Source: Taklimakanibacter sp049323275
GTDB lineage: Bacteria; Pseudomonadota; Alphaproteobacteria; Rhizobiales; Aestuariivirgaceae
Direction: 5' to 3'
NCBI GenBank assembly: GCA_049323275.1
Contig: JBMOOM010000103.1
Span: forward strand, 1-64,000
DNA length: 64,000 nucleotides
Below, in pieces: positions 17,817-27,800 of the stretch; position 1 is the stretch's first letter; each line of letters begins with the position of its first letter. The position numbers and the translations under genes are program-made. The notes beneath the pieces are model-generated. The model was not told where the DNA came from and did not search any database. It was given only the letters and a program-made list of their open reading frames with translations.

Positions 17817-17830
17817 TTAAGGGGGAAACG

Positions 17831-18529
17831 ATGCCATTCAGAAGAGCCTCATTACGGTATGGGACGACGGAAGCACCCGTGACGCCCTATCAGAAGGCCG
17901 CCCAGGTCTGGGACGAGCGCTTAGGGACGGCCAGGGTCCAGGCCAAGAACTGGCGTCTCATGGCCTTCTCATCGCTGCTTTTGGCGATCGGTCTCGCCAG
18001 TGGCCTCGTGTGGGTCGGCACGACGACCCGCATCGCCCCCTACGTCGTCGAGATCGACAAGGAGGGCAGCATCCGGGTCGCAGGTGCGGCGATCGAGGAC
18101 TACCGGCCTCTCGATGCCCAGATCGCCTTCCATCTCGCCCGTTTCATTGAGAATGTCCGTTCCGTCTCGATCGATCCGGTCGTGGTCCGCCAGAACTGGC
18201 TCAAGGCCTATGACTATGCGACCGATCGGGCCGCCAATACCCTCAATGACTATGCCCGCGAGAACGACCCCTTTACCAAGATAGGGACCCGCACCGTCTC
18301 CATCGAAGTAACCAGCGTCGTCCGCTCGTCCGCCGACTCTTTCCAGCTCAGATGGACAGAGAAGGCTTTCGAAAACGGTTCGCTCGCCAATACCGAGCGC
18401 TACACGGGCGTCCTTTCCATCGTCCTCAAGCCACCCCGCGATGTCGAGACGCTAAGAAAGAACCCGCTCGGCATCTACGTCCACGGCATCAACTGGTCGC
18501 GTGATTTCAATAGCGGAGCGTCACAATGA
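17831..18529 (+). CDS. trbF: TrbF, VirB8-like core protein
   Basis: A 232-residue bitopic inner-membrane protein. The typical start is visible (MPFRRASLRYG, then TPYQKAAQVWDERLGTARVQ). One membrane segment (about 47-65) is followed by the periplasmic NTF2-like VirB8 domain (DAQIAFHLARFIENVRSVS). ATG 17831 follows AAGGGGG; the frame back to 17813 only overlaps the trbL end. VirB8 proteins nucleate assembly of the channel. Its stop overlaps the trbG start. Confidence 0.92.
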   Translation: MPFRRASLRYGTTEAPVTPYQKAAQVWDERLGTARVQAKNWRLMAFSSLLLAIGLASGLVWVGTTTRIAPYVVEIDKEGSIRVAGAAIEDYRPLDAQIAFHLARFIENVRSVSIDPVVVRQNWLKAYDYATDRAANTLNDYARENDPFTKIGTRTVSIEVTSVVRSSADSFQLRWTEKAFENGSLANTERYTGVLSIVLKPPRDVETLRKNPLGIYVHGINWSRDFNSGASQ

Positions 18530-19539
18530 GAATGATCCTGTTGCTTTCGACCGCACTCACCCTTTCCGCCTGTGCCAGCAAGGATACCGCCTCGACCTTT
18601 GCGGATAAGGATTTCAAGGAAGCGGTCGTCGTTCCCGATCCGCCGAAGGAGGTGAAGGTCGTCGAGCGTGCAAAGCCCCTGCCGCTGCCTGGCCAATTGA
18701 AGAAGGTCGATGCAAAGAAGACCAAATCGCCTGAAGACGAATTCGACGATCCGCGCATGCGCGTCGATGAGGCCAATGCCGCGGCCAAGCTCGAGCCCAA
18801 GAAGTCGGGCTACATCAATGCCATCCAGGTCTATCCCTTCACCCAAGGAGCCCTCTATCGGCTCTATACCGCCGTCAACCAGGTCTCCGACATCAGTCTT
18901 CAGCTGGGCGAGAAACTCCAGTCAGTCTCGGCCGGCGATACTGTCCGCTGGGTCGTGGGCGATACGACCAGTGGTGAAGGCACTGCCCAACAGGTCCACA
19001 TCCTGGTCAAGCCCATTGCCGCTGATCTTAAGACCAATCTCGTTATCACGACCGACCGGCGAACCTACCACCTGGAGCTCGAAAGCACCGACGAGACCTA
19101 TATGTCGGCACTTTCCTGGACCTACCCTGAGGACGAACTCTTCGCCATCTCGAAGCGCAATGAAGAAGCCATTGGCACGACCAGCATTCCGGTTGATGGC
19201 GGTGTCTCTTTTGAGAACCTCAACTTCCGCTACCGGATCGAGGGCAGGGCACCTTGGAAACCGTTGCGCGCATTCGACGACGGCTCCAAGGTATACATCC
19301 AGTTCGGCGATTCCTTGCCGAAAGGTGAGGCGCCGCCACTGTTCGTCGCGAGCTCCAAGGGCGATCCGGCTCTCGTCAATTATCGGGTCAAGAACAACAC
19401 ATACATTGTTGATCGGCTCTTCGCGGTTGCCGAGCTGAGGCTTGGCCGCGATCCACAGCAGATTGTCCGGATCGTCCGAACAGATGCGGTTCAGCCCAAG
19501 CCACGCTTCAACTTCCTCTCCGATCGGAGCCGCAGATGA
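18526..19539 (+). CDS. trbG: TrbG, VirB9-like outer-membrane core protein
   Basis: A 337-residue VirB9/CagX homologue. The N terminus carries a lipoprotein-like signal (LLLSTALTLSACASK), so Cys16 may be lipidated. The CagX domain runs from about residue 90 to the end (YPFTQGALYRLYTAVNQVSD; TTDRRTYHLELESTDETYMS). With TrbI (VirB10) it forms the outer-membrane core complex. The reading frame overlaps those of trbF and trbI by 4 bases each, indicating coupled translation. Confidence 0.92.
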   Translation: MRMILLLSTALTLSACASKDTASTFADKDFKEAVVVPDPPKEVKVVERAKPLPLPGQLKKVDAKKTKSPEDEFDDPRMRVDEANAAAKLEPKKSGYINAIQVYPFTQGALYRLYTAVNQVSDISLQLGEKLQSVSAGDTVRWVVGDTTSGEGTAQQVHILVKPIAADLKTNLVITTDRRTYHLELESTDETYMSALSWTYPEDELFAISKRNEEAIGTTSIPVDGGVSFENLNFRYRIEGRAPWKPLRAFDDGSKVYIQFGDSLPKGEAPPLFVASSKGDPALVNYRVKNNTYIVDRLFAVAELRLGRDPQQIVRIVRTDAVQPKPRFNFLSDRSRR

Positions 19540-20807
19540 CGGAGAGGCCACAGAACGGAGATCATCTCAAGATTCCGCCGGAGGATCTTGAGCTTCGGGC
19601 GAAGCCGAGGCCTGTCACTCGCGTCAATCGCAAGGTGCTCATCGGCGGGACGGCCATCGTCTGTTTCGCATTGTTCGGTGCTGTCTTGTTTGCGCTCGAC
19701 CCGCCGGACTGGAGAAGCGCTCAAAAGGCCGAAGAGCTTTATAACACCGATCGCAAGCCGACGGCCGAGGGCCTGAGCAAGCTGCCGCAGTCATACGAAG
19801 ACGTGCCCCAGCTCGGGCCGCCGCTACCCGGCGATCTAGGTGATGCCATGCACAAGGCAGAAGTCGGGAAGGGCGCCGAGCTCCCAATTCGTCAGCAGCC
19901 CTTCCGGCCTGATCCCGAGGCCGATCTCGAACGGGCCGATCGCATCAGACTTTCTCGCCTTGCGCAGCAGGGCAGGGAATCGAAGTTGTTTTTCCAGGTG
20001 AGGACGGTTTCGACGGAGCAAGAAAGGGCAGAGAAGCCTGACGAGCGATCGGCGACGAGGCAATCAGCATTCGATGCACTTTCGGCGGAACAGCCCGGAG
20101 CCGGCGGAGGCGCTGGCGCGACGGCCCAGACCACCGATCCGAATAGCGATCCCAATCGTCAATTGCACAAGCTCAGCTTCTTGGATGGCAAGGCCGATAC
20201 GTCGATCTACAATCCGCACCGCCTAGAATCGCCGGTTTCGCCTTACCAACTGATGGCTGGCACCATTATTCCGGCAAGTCTTGTGACCGGACTCAACTCT
20301 GATCTCCCCGGTCTCACCATCGCCCAGGTGACCGAGAATGTGTACGACACGATCACCGGAAGATTCCTGCTGATTCCGCAAGGTGCCCGGCTCATCGGCA
20401 AATATGACAGTGTCGTCGCCTTCGGCCAAAAGCGCGCGCTTGTCGTGTGGCGACGGCTAATCCTGCCCAACGGAACGTCGATTCTTGTCGACAATCTCCC
20501 CGCCACGGATGAAGCCGGTTATGCCGGCCTCGAGGATAAGGTCGATTTCCATACGTGGCAACTGCTCAAGGGTATCGGCCTGGCCACATTGATTGGGGTT
20601 GGGACCGAGCTTTCGTTCGGCGACCAGGAGAATGACTTCGTTGCTGCTATCCGTGAGTCCGCCCAGCAGAATACAAGCCGTTCGGGTGACACCCTTGTTC
20701 AAAAGACGCTTGATATTCAGCCGACGATCACTGTCCGGCCAGGTTGGCCTGTCAGGATCATTGTCTCCAAGGACATGGTCCTCAAGCCTTACGGAGGAGC
20801 GAGATGA
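19536..20807 (+). CDS. trbI: TrbI, VirB10-like core protein
   Basis: A 423-residue VirB10 homologue that spans both membranes. A short cytoplasmic N terminus, one membrane segment (about 33-52) and a Pro/Glu-rich periplasmic linker precede the C-terminal beta-barrel domain. The VirB10 signatures are present: YQLMAGTIIPASLVTGLNSD, then GRFLLIPQGARLIGKYDS. It ends with IIVSKDMVLKPYGG. It overlaps trbG and the DUF2274 gene by 4 bases on each side. Confidence 0.93.
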   Translation: MTERPQNGDHLKIPPEDLELRAKPRPVTRVNRKVLIGGTAIVCFALFGAVLFALDPPDWRSAQKAEELYNTDRKPTAEGLSKLPQSYEDVPQLGPPLPGDLGDAMHKAEVGKGAELPIRQQPFRPDPEADLERADRIRLSRLAQQGRESKLFFQVRTVSTEQERAEKPDERSATRQSAFDALSAEQPGAGGGAGATAQTTDPNSDPNRQLHKLSFLDGKADTSIYNPHRLESPVSPYQLMAGTIIPASLVTGLNSDLPGLTIAQVTENVYDTITGRFLLIPQGARLIGKYDSVVAFGQKRALVVWRRLILPNGTSILVDNLPATDEAGYAGLEDKVDFHTWQLLKGIGLATLIGVGTELSFGDQENDFVAAIRESAQQNTSRSGDTLVQKTLDIQPTITVRPGWPVRIIVSKDMVLKPYGGAR

Positions 20808-21079
20808 GCAAGGTGCTCAAACTCGGCCAGCTTCCCGATCGCGTCCCGGTCAAAATCACGGTGATGGTCTCGCCGGATCTTAAGAAGGAACTCGACGACT
20901 ATGCCGCCGTCTATGCCCACGCTTACGGACAAAATGAGACTGTACCGGAGCTCATTCCGTACATGCTGGAGGCCTTCTTGGCTGCGGATTGCAAATTCCG
21001 AGATGCGCGCAAATCGCTCAACGGTGAAATGAGGTCTGCCAAGCCCGGAAAGCAAAAAACACCGCAAGGAGAAAGCTGA
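20804..21079 (+). CDS. DUF2274 family protein at end of trb operon
   Basis: A 91-residue protein that opens MSKVLKLGQLPDRVPVKITV and continues VSPDLKKELDDYAAVYAHAYG, the pattern of DUF2274, a small family that follows trbI in alphaproteobacterial plasmids and ICEs. The fold is probably a short helical or ribbon-helix-helix-like protein. ATG 20804 overlaps the trbI stop. The stop shares one base with the next ATG. The function is unknown. Confidence 0.85.
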   Translation: MSKVLKLGQLPDRVPVKITVMVSPDLKKELDDYAAVYAHAYGQNETVPELIPYMLEAFLAADCKFRDARKSLNGEMRSAKPGKQKTPQGES

Positions 21080-21384
21080 TGTCGATCATCGGAACATTCG
21101 TCGCGACGACGGACGGTTATGTTGGGACGATCCGCACTCTCACGATCCATGCCAAACTCAGAATCGTGGCGGTCGACAAGAAGACGAAGGAAGAGGGGCC
21201 GGATTTCAGGATCCTGTTCGGCATGCAGGAAATCGGAGCAGCTTGGAAAGCTAGGACTCATGAAGCGGAACCTAGGGAATATCTTAGTGCCACGATTGAC
21301 GACCCAATGTTCGCAGAGCCACTGAGGGGAGCTTTGTTCGAGGAGGGAGAGAAGATGAATCTCGTATGGCGCAGAAAGCCGTAA
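21079..21384 (+). CDS. DUF736 family protein, second copy
   Basis: A 101-residue DUF736 protein, diverged from the copy at 3805-4128. It begins MSIIGTFVATTDGYVGTIRT and has FRILFGMQEIGAAWKARTHE in place of GVEIGAAWLRKS. Its end is basic (WRRKP) rather than acidic. It closes the trb operon and overlaps DUF2274 by one base. After its stop come about 120 bases without a gene before the convergent GHKL gene. The function is unknown. Confidence 0.85.
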   Translation: MSIIGTFVATTDGYVGTIRTLTIHAKLRIVAVDKKTKEEGPDFRILFGMQEIGAAWKARTHEAEPREYLSATIDDPMFAEPLRGALFEEGEKMNLVWRRKP

Positions 21385-21504
21385 CTTAGGACTGTTTCTA
21401 GTATCAGACTGATAGCTGCCCACCGAAGATACTCCTTCCTCCACAGAATACTGGACCGCAGAGATACAAATCCGCCGGGATCAATTAGAGGTAAGCTAAG
21501 CTCA

Positions 21505-22722
21505 TCAGGAGTCGTCTTCCGAGTCTGGAATTGCATTGCCGTGAGCAATACGCTGGTGGATGACGGCATTTGCCCGATCGATCCCCGCTGCAGATAGGCC
21601 CTCCAGCGAGCAGCGTCGTGTGAAAGCATCTATGCCAATCTCTAGGGCTATTCGTCCCAACAGTTCATCGAGAAAGCTACTTGAGGGTTCCCGCACATCG
21701 CTAAAGTCGAAGATGAGCGGCTGATTCTTCAGGTCGGGCAGCATGGCCATCAGTCTGTTTCGGAGTCGCCTCGCCGGCTCCCTAGAGCCAACGCTTTCGC
21801 ATTCTCTACCTACGAGGATCAGGAATCCCCCTTCCTCTAGTTCCTCAACTTGCCTGTCGATGTAGGTGAAGGGACGTTCGCCCAGCCAAGTCTTGGAGAG
21901 ATCAATTGGGTTTCGGACATCGAGCCGAAGCACCACACCTACACCATTCACGGCAGACAAAGGAGCAAAACGACGGCCGTCGGACGTATTCAAGACGCAT
22001 GTGCCGCCTGTCCAAAGTAGCATGGTCCCGCGATTTTCTCGCACAATGAGCTCAGTTCCGGCCATGCCGTTTCCCTGACCGACAGCAGGATCGCGGGTCA
22101 GTCCTCGCGTGAGTCCCAACTCGATCGCGTGTCGCTCATCTCGTGCGCCGCGAGATGGGCCGAGGGTTCCCAGCAGGCCAAGTCCTTGATCAACAATGGC
22201 TATCTCAAGCTCATGGCGCGCTGGATAGTACTGTGCGCTGACAATGCCGGGCGTCGGGCTTTGAGCGTGAATCAGGATATTGTCGGTAATCTCGTTCACG
22301 GCCCATTCGAACGGCGGCAATAATTGCCGCGCTTTCTCGAACTGTCTCAGCATCAGTTCACAAAGAGCGTCGACGGCCTGTCCCTGCTGGTCTGATGAAC
22401 CGATCAGGAAAAGCGGTATGAAGCGGCCGGCTTCAACCCGATGCGGTATCCCCAGTGCCTGTGCCCCAATTATCCCTTGAAATCCCATTCGGTCCAAATA
22501 CGCGCAGATCTCGCCATCGCCCATCACGACAAATGATACACCCCGAGCACGCATCTCAAGGGCCCAAGATGTCAACATCGCTAGCATGCGAGGTGTTATG
22601 AAGCGACCGCGCGGAATGAAGAGAGTCCACAGATCGTTTCCAGGTTCGCGACCACGCCAAGCCGCAAGCTTGGCAGCGAGGGCGTCAAGGCCGTTTGGAA
22701 TTTCGAGAAGAGGCATTGCCAC
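21505..22722 (-). CDS. GHKL ATPase with C-terminal DUF4325 (STAS-like) domain
   Basis: A 405-residue protein. Residues about 1-105 may be a STAS-like region. Residues 138-230 carry GHKL (Bergerat) ATPase boxes: N box EWAVNEITDNILIHA (N143, E144, N148), G1 IVDQGLGLLG (D178), G2 GQGNGMAG (215-222). The end (about 290-390) matches DUF4325 (LIFDFSDVREPSSSFLDELL). Anti-sigma-factor-like kinases and DUF4325 proteins occur in signalling and defence loci. No His-kinase phosphoacceptor is seen. It is the last gene of the minus-strand run, 122 bases after the zinc-hook ATPase, so it may have its own promoter. A sensor or regulator role is a guess. Confidence 0.7.
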   Translation of the reverse strand: MAMPLLEIPNGLDALAAKLAAWRGREPGNDLWTLFIPRGRFITPRMLAMLTSWALEMRARGVSFVVMGDGEICAYLDRMGFQGIIGAQALGIPHRVEAGRFIPLFLIGSSDQQGQAVDALCELMLRQFEKARQLLPPFEWAVNEITDNILIHAQSPTPGIVSAQYYPARHELEIAIVDQGLGLLGTLGPSRGARDERHAIELGLTRGLTRDPAVGQGNGMAGTELIVRENRGTMLLWTGGTCVLNTSDGRRFAPLSAVNGVGVVLRLDVRNPIDLSKTWLGERPFTYIDRQVEELEEGGFLILVGRECESVGSREPARRLRNRLMAMLPDLKNQPLIFDFSDVREPSSSFLDELLGRIALEIGIDAFTRRCSLEGLSAAGIDRANAVIHQRIAHGNAIPDSEDDS

Positions 22723-22844
22723 GCCACGCCAATTGCAATGTCAGTTAATCCGAATCAATGCTCCTGACCAGCTTCGATCCGAATGACACGATGAGACCGT
22801 CTCTACTGCTGGCATAGGTATTCCTCTATTTTGCTAGTATCTCT

Positions 22845-24821
22845 TCAGAGATCGCATCGCAGTAGCCGTTCAGCTGCGGGGGCTCCACGAAGAGTAAGCC
22901 GAATCCACGGATGCTTTGCCAGATCGGGCGGAGGCTGGGTCGTGGTCGTTACGATGTATTGAAACAGCGGCTGCCCACAGACTCCCTCAAGCCAACGCGC
23001 GAGCTGAAAGAGCTGATGATACAATGTCAGCCCCAAGTCTGCTTCGCGCGGGCTGTCGTGTACCAGAAATGCAGGAACGCGCGTCGCTCCCTCGATGCTC
23101 AGGCAGAGGGCCGATAAGTCGAAGGCGAGTACTTTCAACGAGTCGATCGCCGCAGTTGAACGGTCCCCACCCATCTTCACAGTGAGTTCTAAACCATTGC
23201 CCGTCAGCGCGACGCGTCCCTGGGAATTTCGTCCGATGAGGCGCCGGACTATCGGGTCGAATTTGTCGCTCAGTCGTCCGAACACGCGCGCTTGCTTATC
23301 GCGGAAAGCTCCAACACGCTCCCGCTCAGTGTCGATGATTGTGGTGATATCCCTGAGTTTCGCTGCGGCCGAGTCCTGCTGATTGTTCAACTCGGCGAAG
23401 CGGTTCACGTCATCGACGAGTCGCCGCGCCGAATACCAAGCCGTCTCTCGTGCATCTCGCGCTTGTTCCAATGATCGAAGACGATTGAGCAGGCGGTCCG
23501 CCTGCTGCCGAGCGACCGCAAGCTGCTGCTGAGCGCGAGTCCGCTCGCCTTTAGCGTTATGCAGCCGGTTCTTTTCCTCTGTTAGGTCTTGCTCACGCTT
23601 GGTCCAGCGCTGCCGGCACGCTTCCAAGTCCGGCAGCTTATGCGACAGGCCGCATCCCTCGGCCAGCGCGCGATCGAGTGGGACTTCGCAGATCGGGCAG
23701 ACAGGGCTCTTCGCCTCCCGCTGGGAGTAGGATAGCCCCGGAAATTCCCCCTGAATTTGACCTATGAGCCGTTCAACCACCGGAATTTGCGCATCGAGGG
23801 CACTTATCTGCTGAAGGAGTTTGTCGACCTCGGCGCGTCCTGTTTCGTACTCCCTCCTCGCCGCTTCGATCTCCGAAGCAGTATTTCCGGCGGGAAGGTG
23901 GGCGGAGGCCGTAAGCCGGTCTTGAGCCGATTTCCTTAGCATCTCGATCGCCATCGGGCCATCAGTCATCGTGTCCTCGGCCAGTCCGAAGGCGGCAATG
24001 AGGCGGCTTCTCGTTCTCTCGATCTCCCATCGCCTATGTCCGACCTCCAACTCGAGTCCGCGCCGCTCGTCATCAAGTCGAGCCACTTCGGCTCGCGTGG
24101 AATGCTCCTCCGGGTTAATCGCTAGGAGAAATGCCCGAAGGGCATCGAGCTTCTCCGTTTGATTCAGCCCGCGAACCGGAGAGTCTGAGTCAGAAGTGGC
24201 GGAGCGCCAGTCGAGCACGTGGTCGAAGCGGCATTCCTGATCCCGCATGAGCCAGGCGAGCGCGACTAGCCAGCTTCGGCGTTCCTGCCGATGCCCAGGA
24301 ATCAGCTCGGACAACTCAGTGGTCAGGACGGCCTGTTGGATGGCGTTAAGGAATGGTTCAAGCCCCGTTGATGTGCCCTCACCGGCAGCAACTTCGTCCA
24401 GATTCCCATTTGGAACCGCCATATGGCGCCGGCGAACGCCGAGCGGGCGAACAACCACCCAACAAGTGCCATCAAGCATGACCTCCGCACCGACCATTCC
24501 ATTCAGGAACGCCGCGCCAATCCGCTCCCGTTGATCCTCCGGCGCAAAACGGTCCTCGCCCAGGCAATAGCGAAGCAAACGGCAGAACAGAGTCTTCCCG
24601 CTGCCATGACCCATGGCGCCGTTCGCAGGGCCGTCAGCAAGCGAGTCTGCGCCGTCAGGTGACCAGATGATATTGAGTCCAGGCCGGAAAGCGATATCCC
24701 TGATGAGCTCCCCGCCAGGCTCGCGCCAGACGGCAAGGCGCTTCACCCAAAGTCGTGGACCGATCGCTCCTTTAAGGGGGCGAATATTGAGGTCAGACTG
24801 AAGGAGGTCAGGCTGCGCCAT
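22845..24821 (-). CDS. Rad50/SMC-like ATPase with zinc hook
   Basis: A 658-residue ABC-type DNA-repair ATPase. Walker A is GHGSGKTLFCRLLRYCLGED (residues 71-90). Two coiled-coil arms flank a CPIC hook (SPVCPICEVPLDRALAEGC), as in Rad50. The C-terminal Walker B/D-loop region reads FLVHDSPREADLGL, with Asp-Ser in place of the usual Asp-Glu. ATG 24821 lies inside the end of the methylase gene (14-base overlap), indicating coupled translation. Such ATPases accompany nucleases or methylases in several defence systems. The natural partners here are the methylase and helicases upstream. The exact role is not known. Confidence 0.78.
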   Translation of the reverse strand: MAQPDLLQSDLNIRPLKGAIGPRLWVKRLAVWREPGGELIRDIAFRPGLNIIWSPDGADSLADGPANGAMGHGSGKTLFCRLLRYCLGEDRFAPEDQRERIGAAFLNGMVGAEVMLDGTCWVVVRPLGVRRRHMAVPNGNLDEVAAGEGTSTGLEPFLNAIQQAVLTTELSELIPGHRQERRSWLVALAWLMRDQECRFDHVLDWRSATSDSDSPVRGLNQTEKLDALRAFLLAINPEEHSTRAEVARLDDERRGLELEVGHRRWEIERTRSRLIAAFGLAEDTMTDGPMAIEMLRKSAQDRLTASAHLPAGNTASEIEAARREYETGRAEVDKLLQQISALDAQIPVVERLIGQIQGEFPGLSYSQREAKSPVCPICEVPLDRALAEGCGLSHKLPDLEACRQRWTKREQDLTEEKNRLHNAKGERTRAQQQLAVARQQADRLLNRLRSLEQARDARETAWYSARRLVDDVNRFAELNNQQDSAAAKLRDITTIIDTERERVGAFRDKQARVFGRLSDKFDPIVRRLIGRNSQGRVALTGNGLELTVKMGGDRSTAAIDSLKVLAFDLSALCLSIEGATRVPAFLVHDSPREADLGLTLYHQLFQLARWLEGVCGQPLFQYIVTTTTQPPPDLAKHPWIRLTLRGAPAAERLLRCDL

Positions 24822-27800
24822 TGATCCACCCACGCAGACCTTCCGGAAGTGCGGCGACGACCTTGTCAGTGGACATACGAGGCAGAACGTCGAGGACCAT
24901 CCTCGCCCGACCGTCGGGCCATCCCGCGGTGTTGAAAGCGTCAAGGCCCGTACCAGAAGCCCATGTGCCTGCCTGACTGTCTTCGATCAGATGGCCGTTG
25001 CCACGCAGATTGCGGATGGCATCACCCCAGGCCTGATCAGTCCTGGCGACGAACTGCGCTACGCTATCGGGCAGAGGGTCGACTTCGCTTCCCACGAGCC
25101 GGCGCCAAGTGGCTTCTTCGTGTTCACCAAGGTGGGGAAGCAGAAGACGAGGCTCGAGCGCGAGAGCTGCTGCAAGGCGAACCTGCCGGGCCGGCAGTGT
25201 ATGGTTCATAGCTTTGAGCAAAGCAGCCAATAGAGCGCCCGTCTCGGCGCGCTGATCCTGCAATGGGCGCGCCCAGGCGCCATCCGACAGCGTCGCGGGA
25301 TCGACCTCGACGCGCGGCGGTGGGGCAACCACGGCAGGCGCCGATGCATCCCGAAGGGCGCCTCGTTCCAAACGATCCCAAGCCTCAAGAATGAGCACCT
25401 GAGTTCGATATTCTCCGCAATCCCGGATTTCTCGATTTCTGAGCGCTTTGAACGTCTCGACGCTGCAGTCTTCACCGAGCAGATTGGCAGGATCGAGGAT
25501 GTACAGCATCTCCTCTCGACTGAGGCCATAGACCTCGTGCGCGACGAGGACGTCGATTTCCGCCATTAGCCGTGCGCGTTGGCTTGCATCTTCCACGCCC
25601 GCGTCGGAGCAGGGGACGTCATCTTCCTTGTGAACGAGGCGGCGAAAACCTTCCATCTCGTCTCCTACGGCACAAAGCGCTAAAACCCTTTCAGCAATTT
25701 GCTTGGCTGAGGGCGTTGTTCGCCAATCTCTGGGGAACGGCAAAGTGTCCATGATTGTGTAGGACATTGTGAGCGCGACTTTCTTGCGAACAAGAAAATC
25801 AACGCAAAGAGCATTCGAAACGCCAACCCAGAGCAACGTGTCTATTGAACTTCCACCATCAAACACGATAGTTGGAACTTTGTGACCACTGACCGAGCCG
25901 GCCGGTAACACCGTGGATATCAGACTTCGTGCATTCGTCGCACTCGCGACATCGCAGAAACCAATACGGTACTTTTCTATCCGACCCAGAAGCTTGTCTG
26001 GCATCAAATCCCGACGAATGCGCCATTGAGGTTGGATGGATTTATGTTGTGCGCCGAATGGAAGATCGACCCAGTCAGCCGATCGGCCTCGCCCCGAGGC
26101 GTAGCCTTTGGCACGGTAGTCATAGGAATCGACCATGCGCCCTTCAAAGACCGGCAAGCCGTCGGGGTTCTCGGAGAACAATTCACGGTCTGTGCCCATG
26201 TCGACTTCGCGCATATAGTGACGATAGGGTAGACCATCGATGTTCTCGCCGAACTTCGGATACCGGTCGTACATCTTCCGACAGATGTCTATGTCTTCCT
26301 GGGCGGCGAACTCCATAATGGCCATGGCATCGGGCGAGAACTCCCGAACGAGCGATACTGGGATTCTTAATGCAGCGAGATGAATAGATGGCAACTGCTC
26401 TGCTGAAAGAACCCCGAAGGAAGCATTGAATGATTCCGTTCGGCCATTTCTTATCGCCGTATAGAGGCAAAACTTCATGCGATAGTAGATTTCGGGAAAC
26501 CAGATACGCTTGAGGTTCTGAAAGCCAATCAATTGTATCAGCCGGCACTCATCAAACAAGAACTGGCGGATTGCAGCTGCATTTGCTCCGTTATAGAGAC
26601 CGTCTGGCACGAGTTGCGTCGCGCAACCGCCTGGACGCACAAGTGCGAGTGCTGACTCCATGAACATGCGGTAAACGTTTAAATCTCCCTTGCCCAGGTT
26701 GCCGGGGGCAAACAGCCGGTATCGGCCACTTTCCCTGTAAAATTGCGCTTGCGCATAGAGGTCGCGACAATAAGCATCCCATCGCTTGGCGATCGCAGGT
26801 GTCTCTAGCAGGCGGCTGTAGGTAGCCTCCTGATCTTCGGGGGACATGGACCGGACTTCATGATCATAGACGGCGAAAAACTCCTTGGCGTCCGGGCTCA
26901 TCGTCTCCCATGGCGGATTTCCAAGAACCAGATCGAATCCACCTTTTGCCATGACATCCGAAAATTCGAGCGGCCAGTGGAAGAAGCGATAGTGCTGTGC
27001 AAGACGGTCTGCTTCCCCCATTAGTGGACCATAGAGCGTGACACCGCGGAGGTACTGCCAGATCTTGTCGGTCGTTGGCACAAGCTCCCGCCCGCGAGTG
27101 GCCGGAACCTCAACTTTCAGGGCGAAGAAGGCCGCCACCCACAGATCACAGGCCCTCTGCATGCGCCAGCCCAAGCCGCCGGACCGTAAGCCCTCAAATT
27201 TCGCTCGCTTGGCCTCGATGTCCGCGACGCTGTCTTCCGGCATGGCGTCAAGCGCCAACAACGCGTCGGCCAAGTCCTTCGGTGGACCGGCGATGTCGAG
27301 ACTGGGCCGTTTATCGCGCTCGTTCTTGTTGAGCTTTCTGAAGTGGGCGGCGACTTCCTTCGAATCTCCGCTGAGGGCTTTGTAAGCCTCGTCGGGGATG
27401 CCGTCCCGCAATAACGATAGATCGGTAATGCCTACCAAACTGTCCCCGGTTCGAATGTGTGAGTCGAGGAAAGTTAGAGGTTTGCCCGGCTCGACCGTTT
27501 CGATCCACAGTGCCGTTCGGCACAACTCTACCGCCAGGGGATTGCGGTCGACCCCATAAATGCAGTGTCGGACAACTTCTCGAAGGGCATGCTGACGCGC
27601 TGCCTCATCGGGCGTGTCGCTCCCCGCCTGCAGCTTCGCGATTTCGGCGGCGAGGCGCCTCGCTGCGGCAAGAAGGAAGTGGCCGGAGCCGCAAGCTGGA
27701 TCGATCACACGGAGTGCGAGGAGAGCCCCGACTGGGTCAGCTGGATTGCGAGCGATCGTATCCGCGACGAGCGGATCAAGCGACGAGCGAAGCAGTTCCT

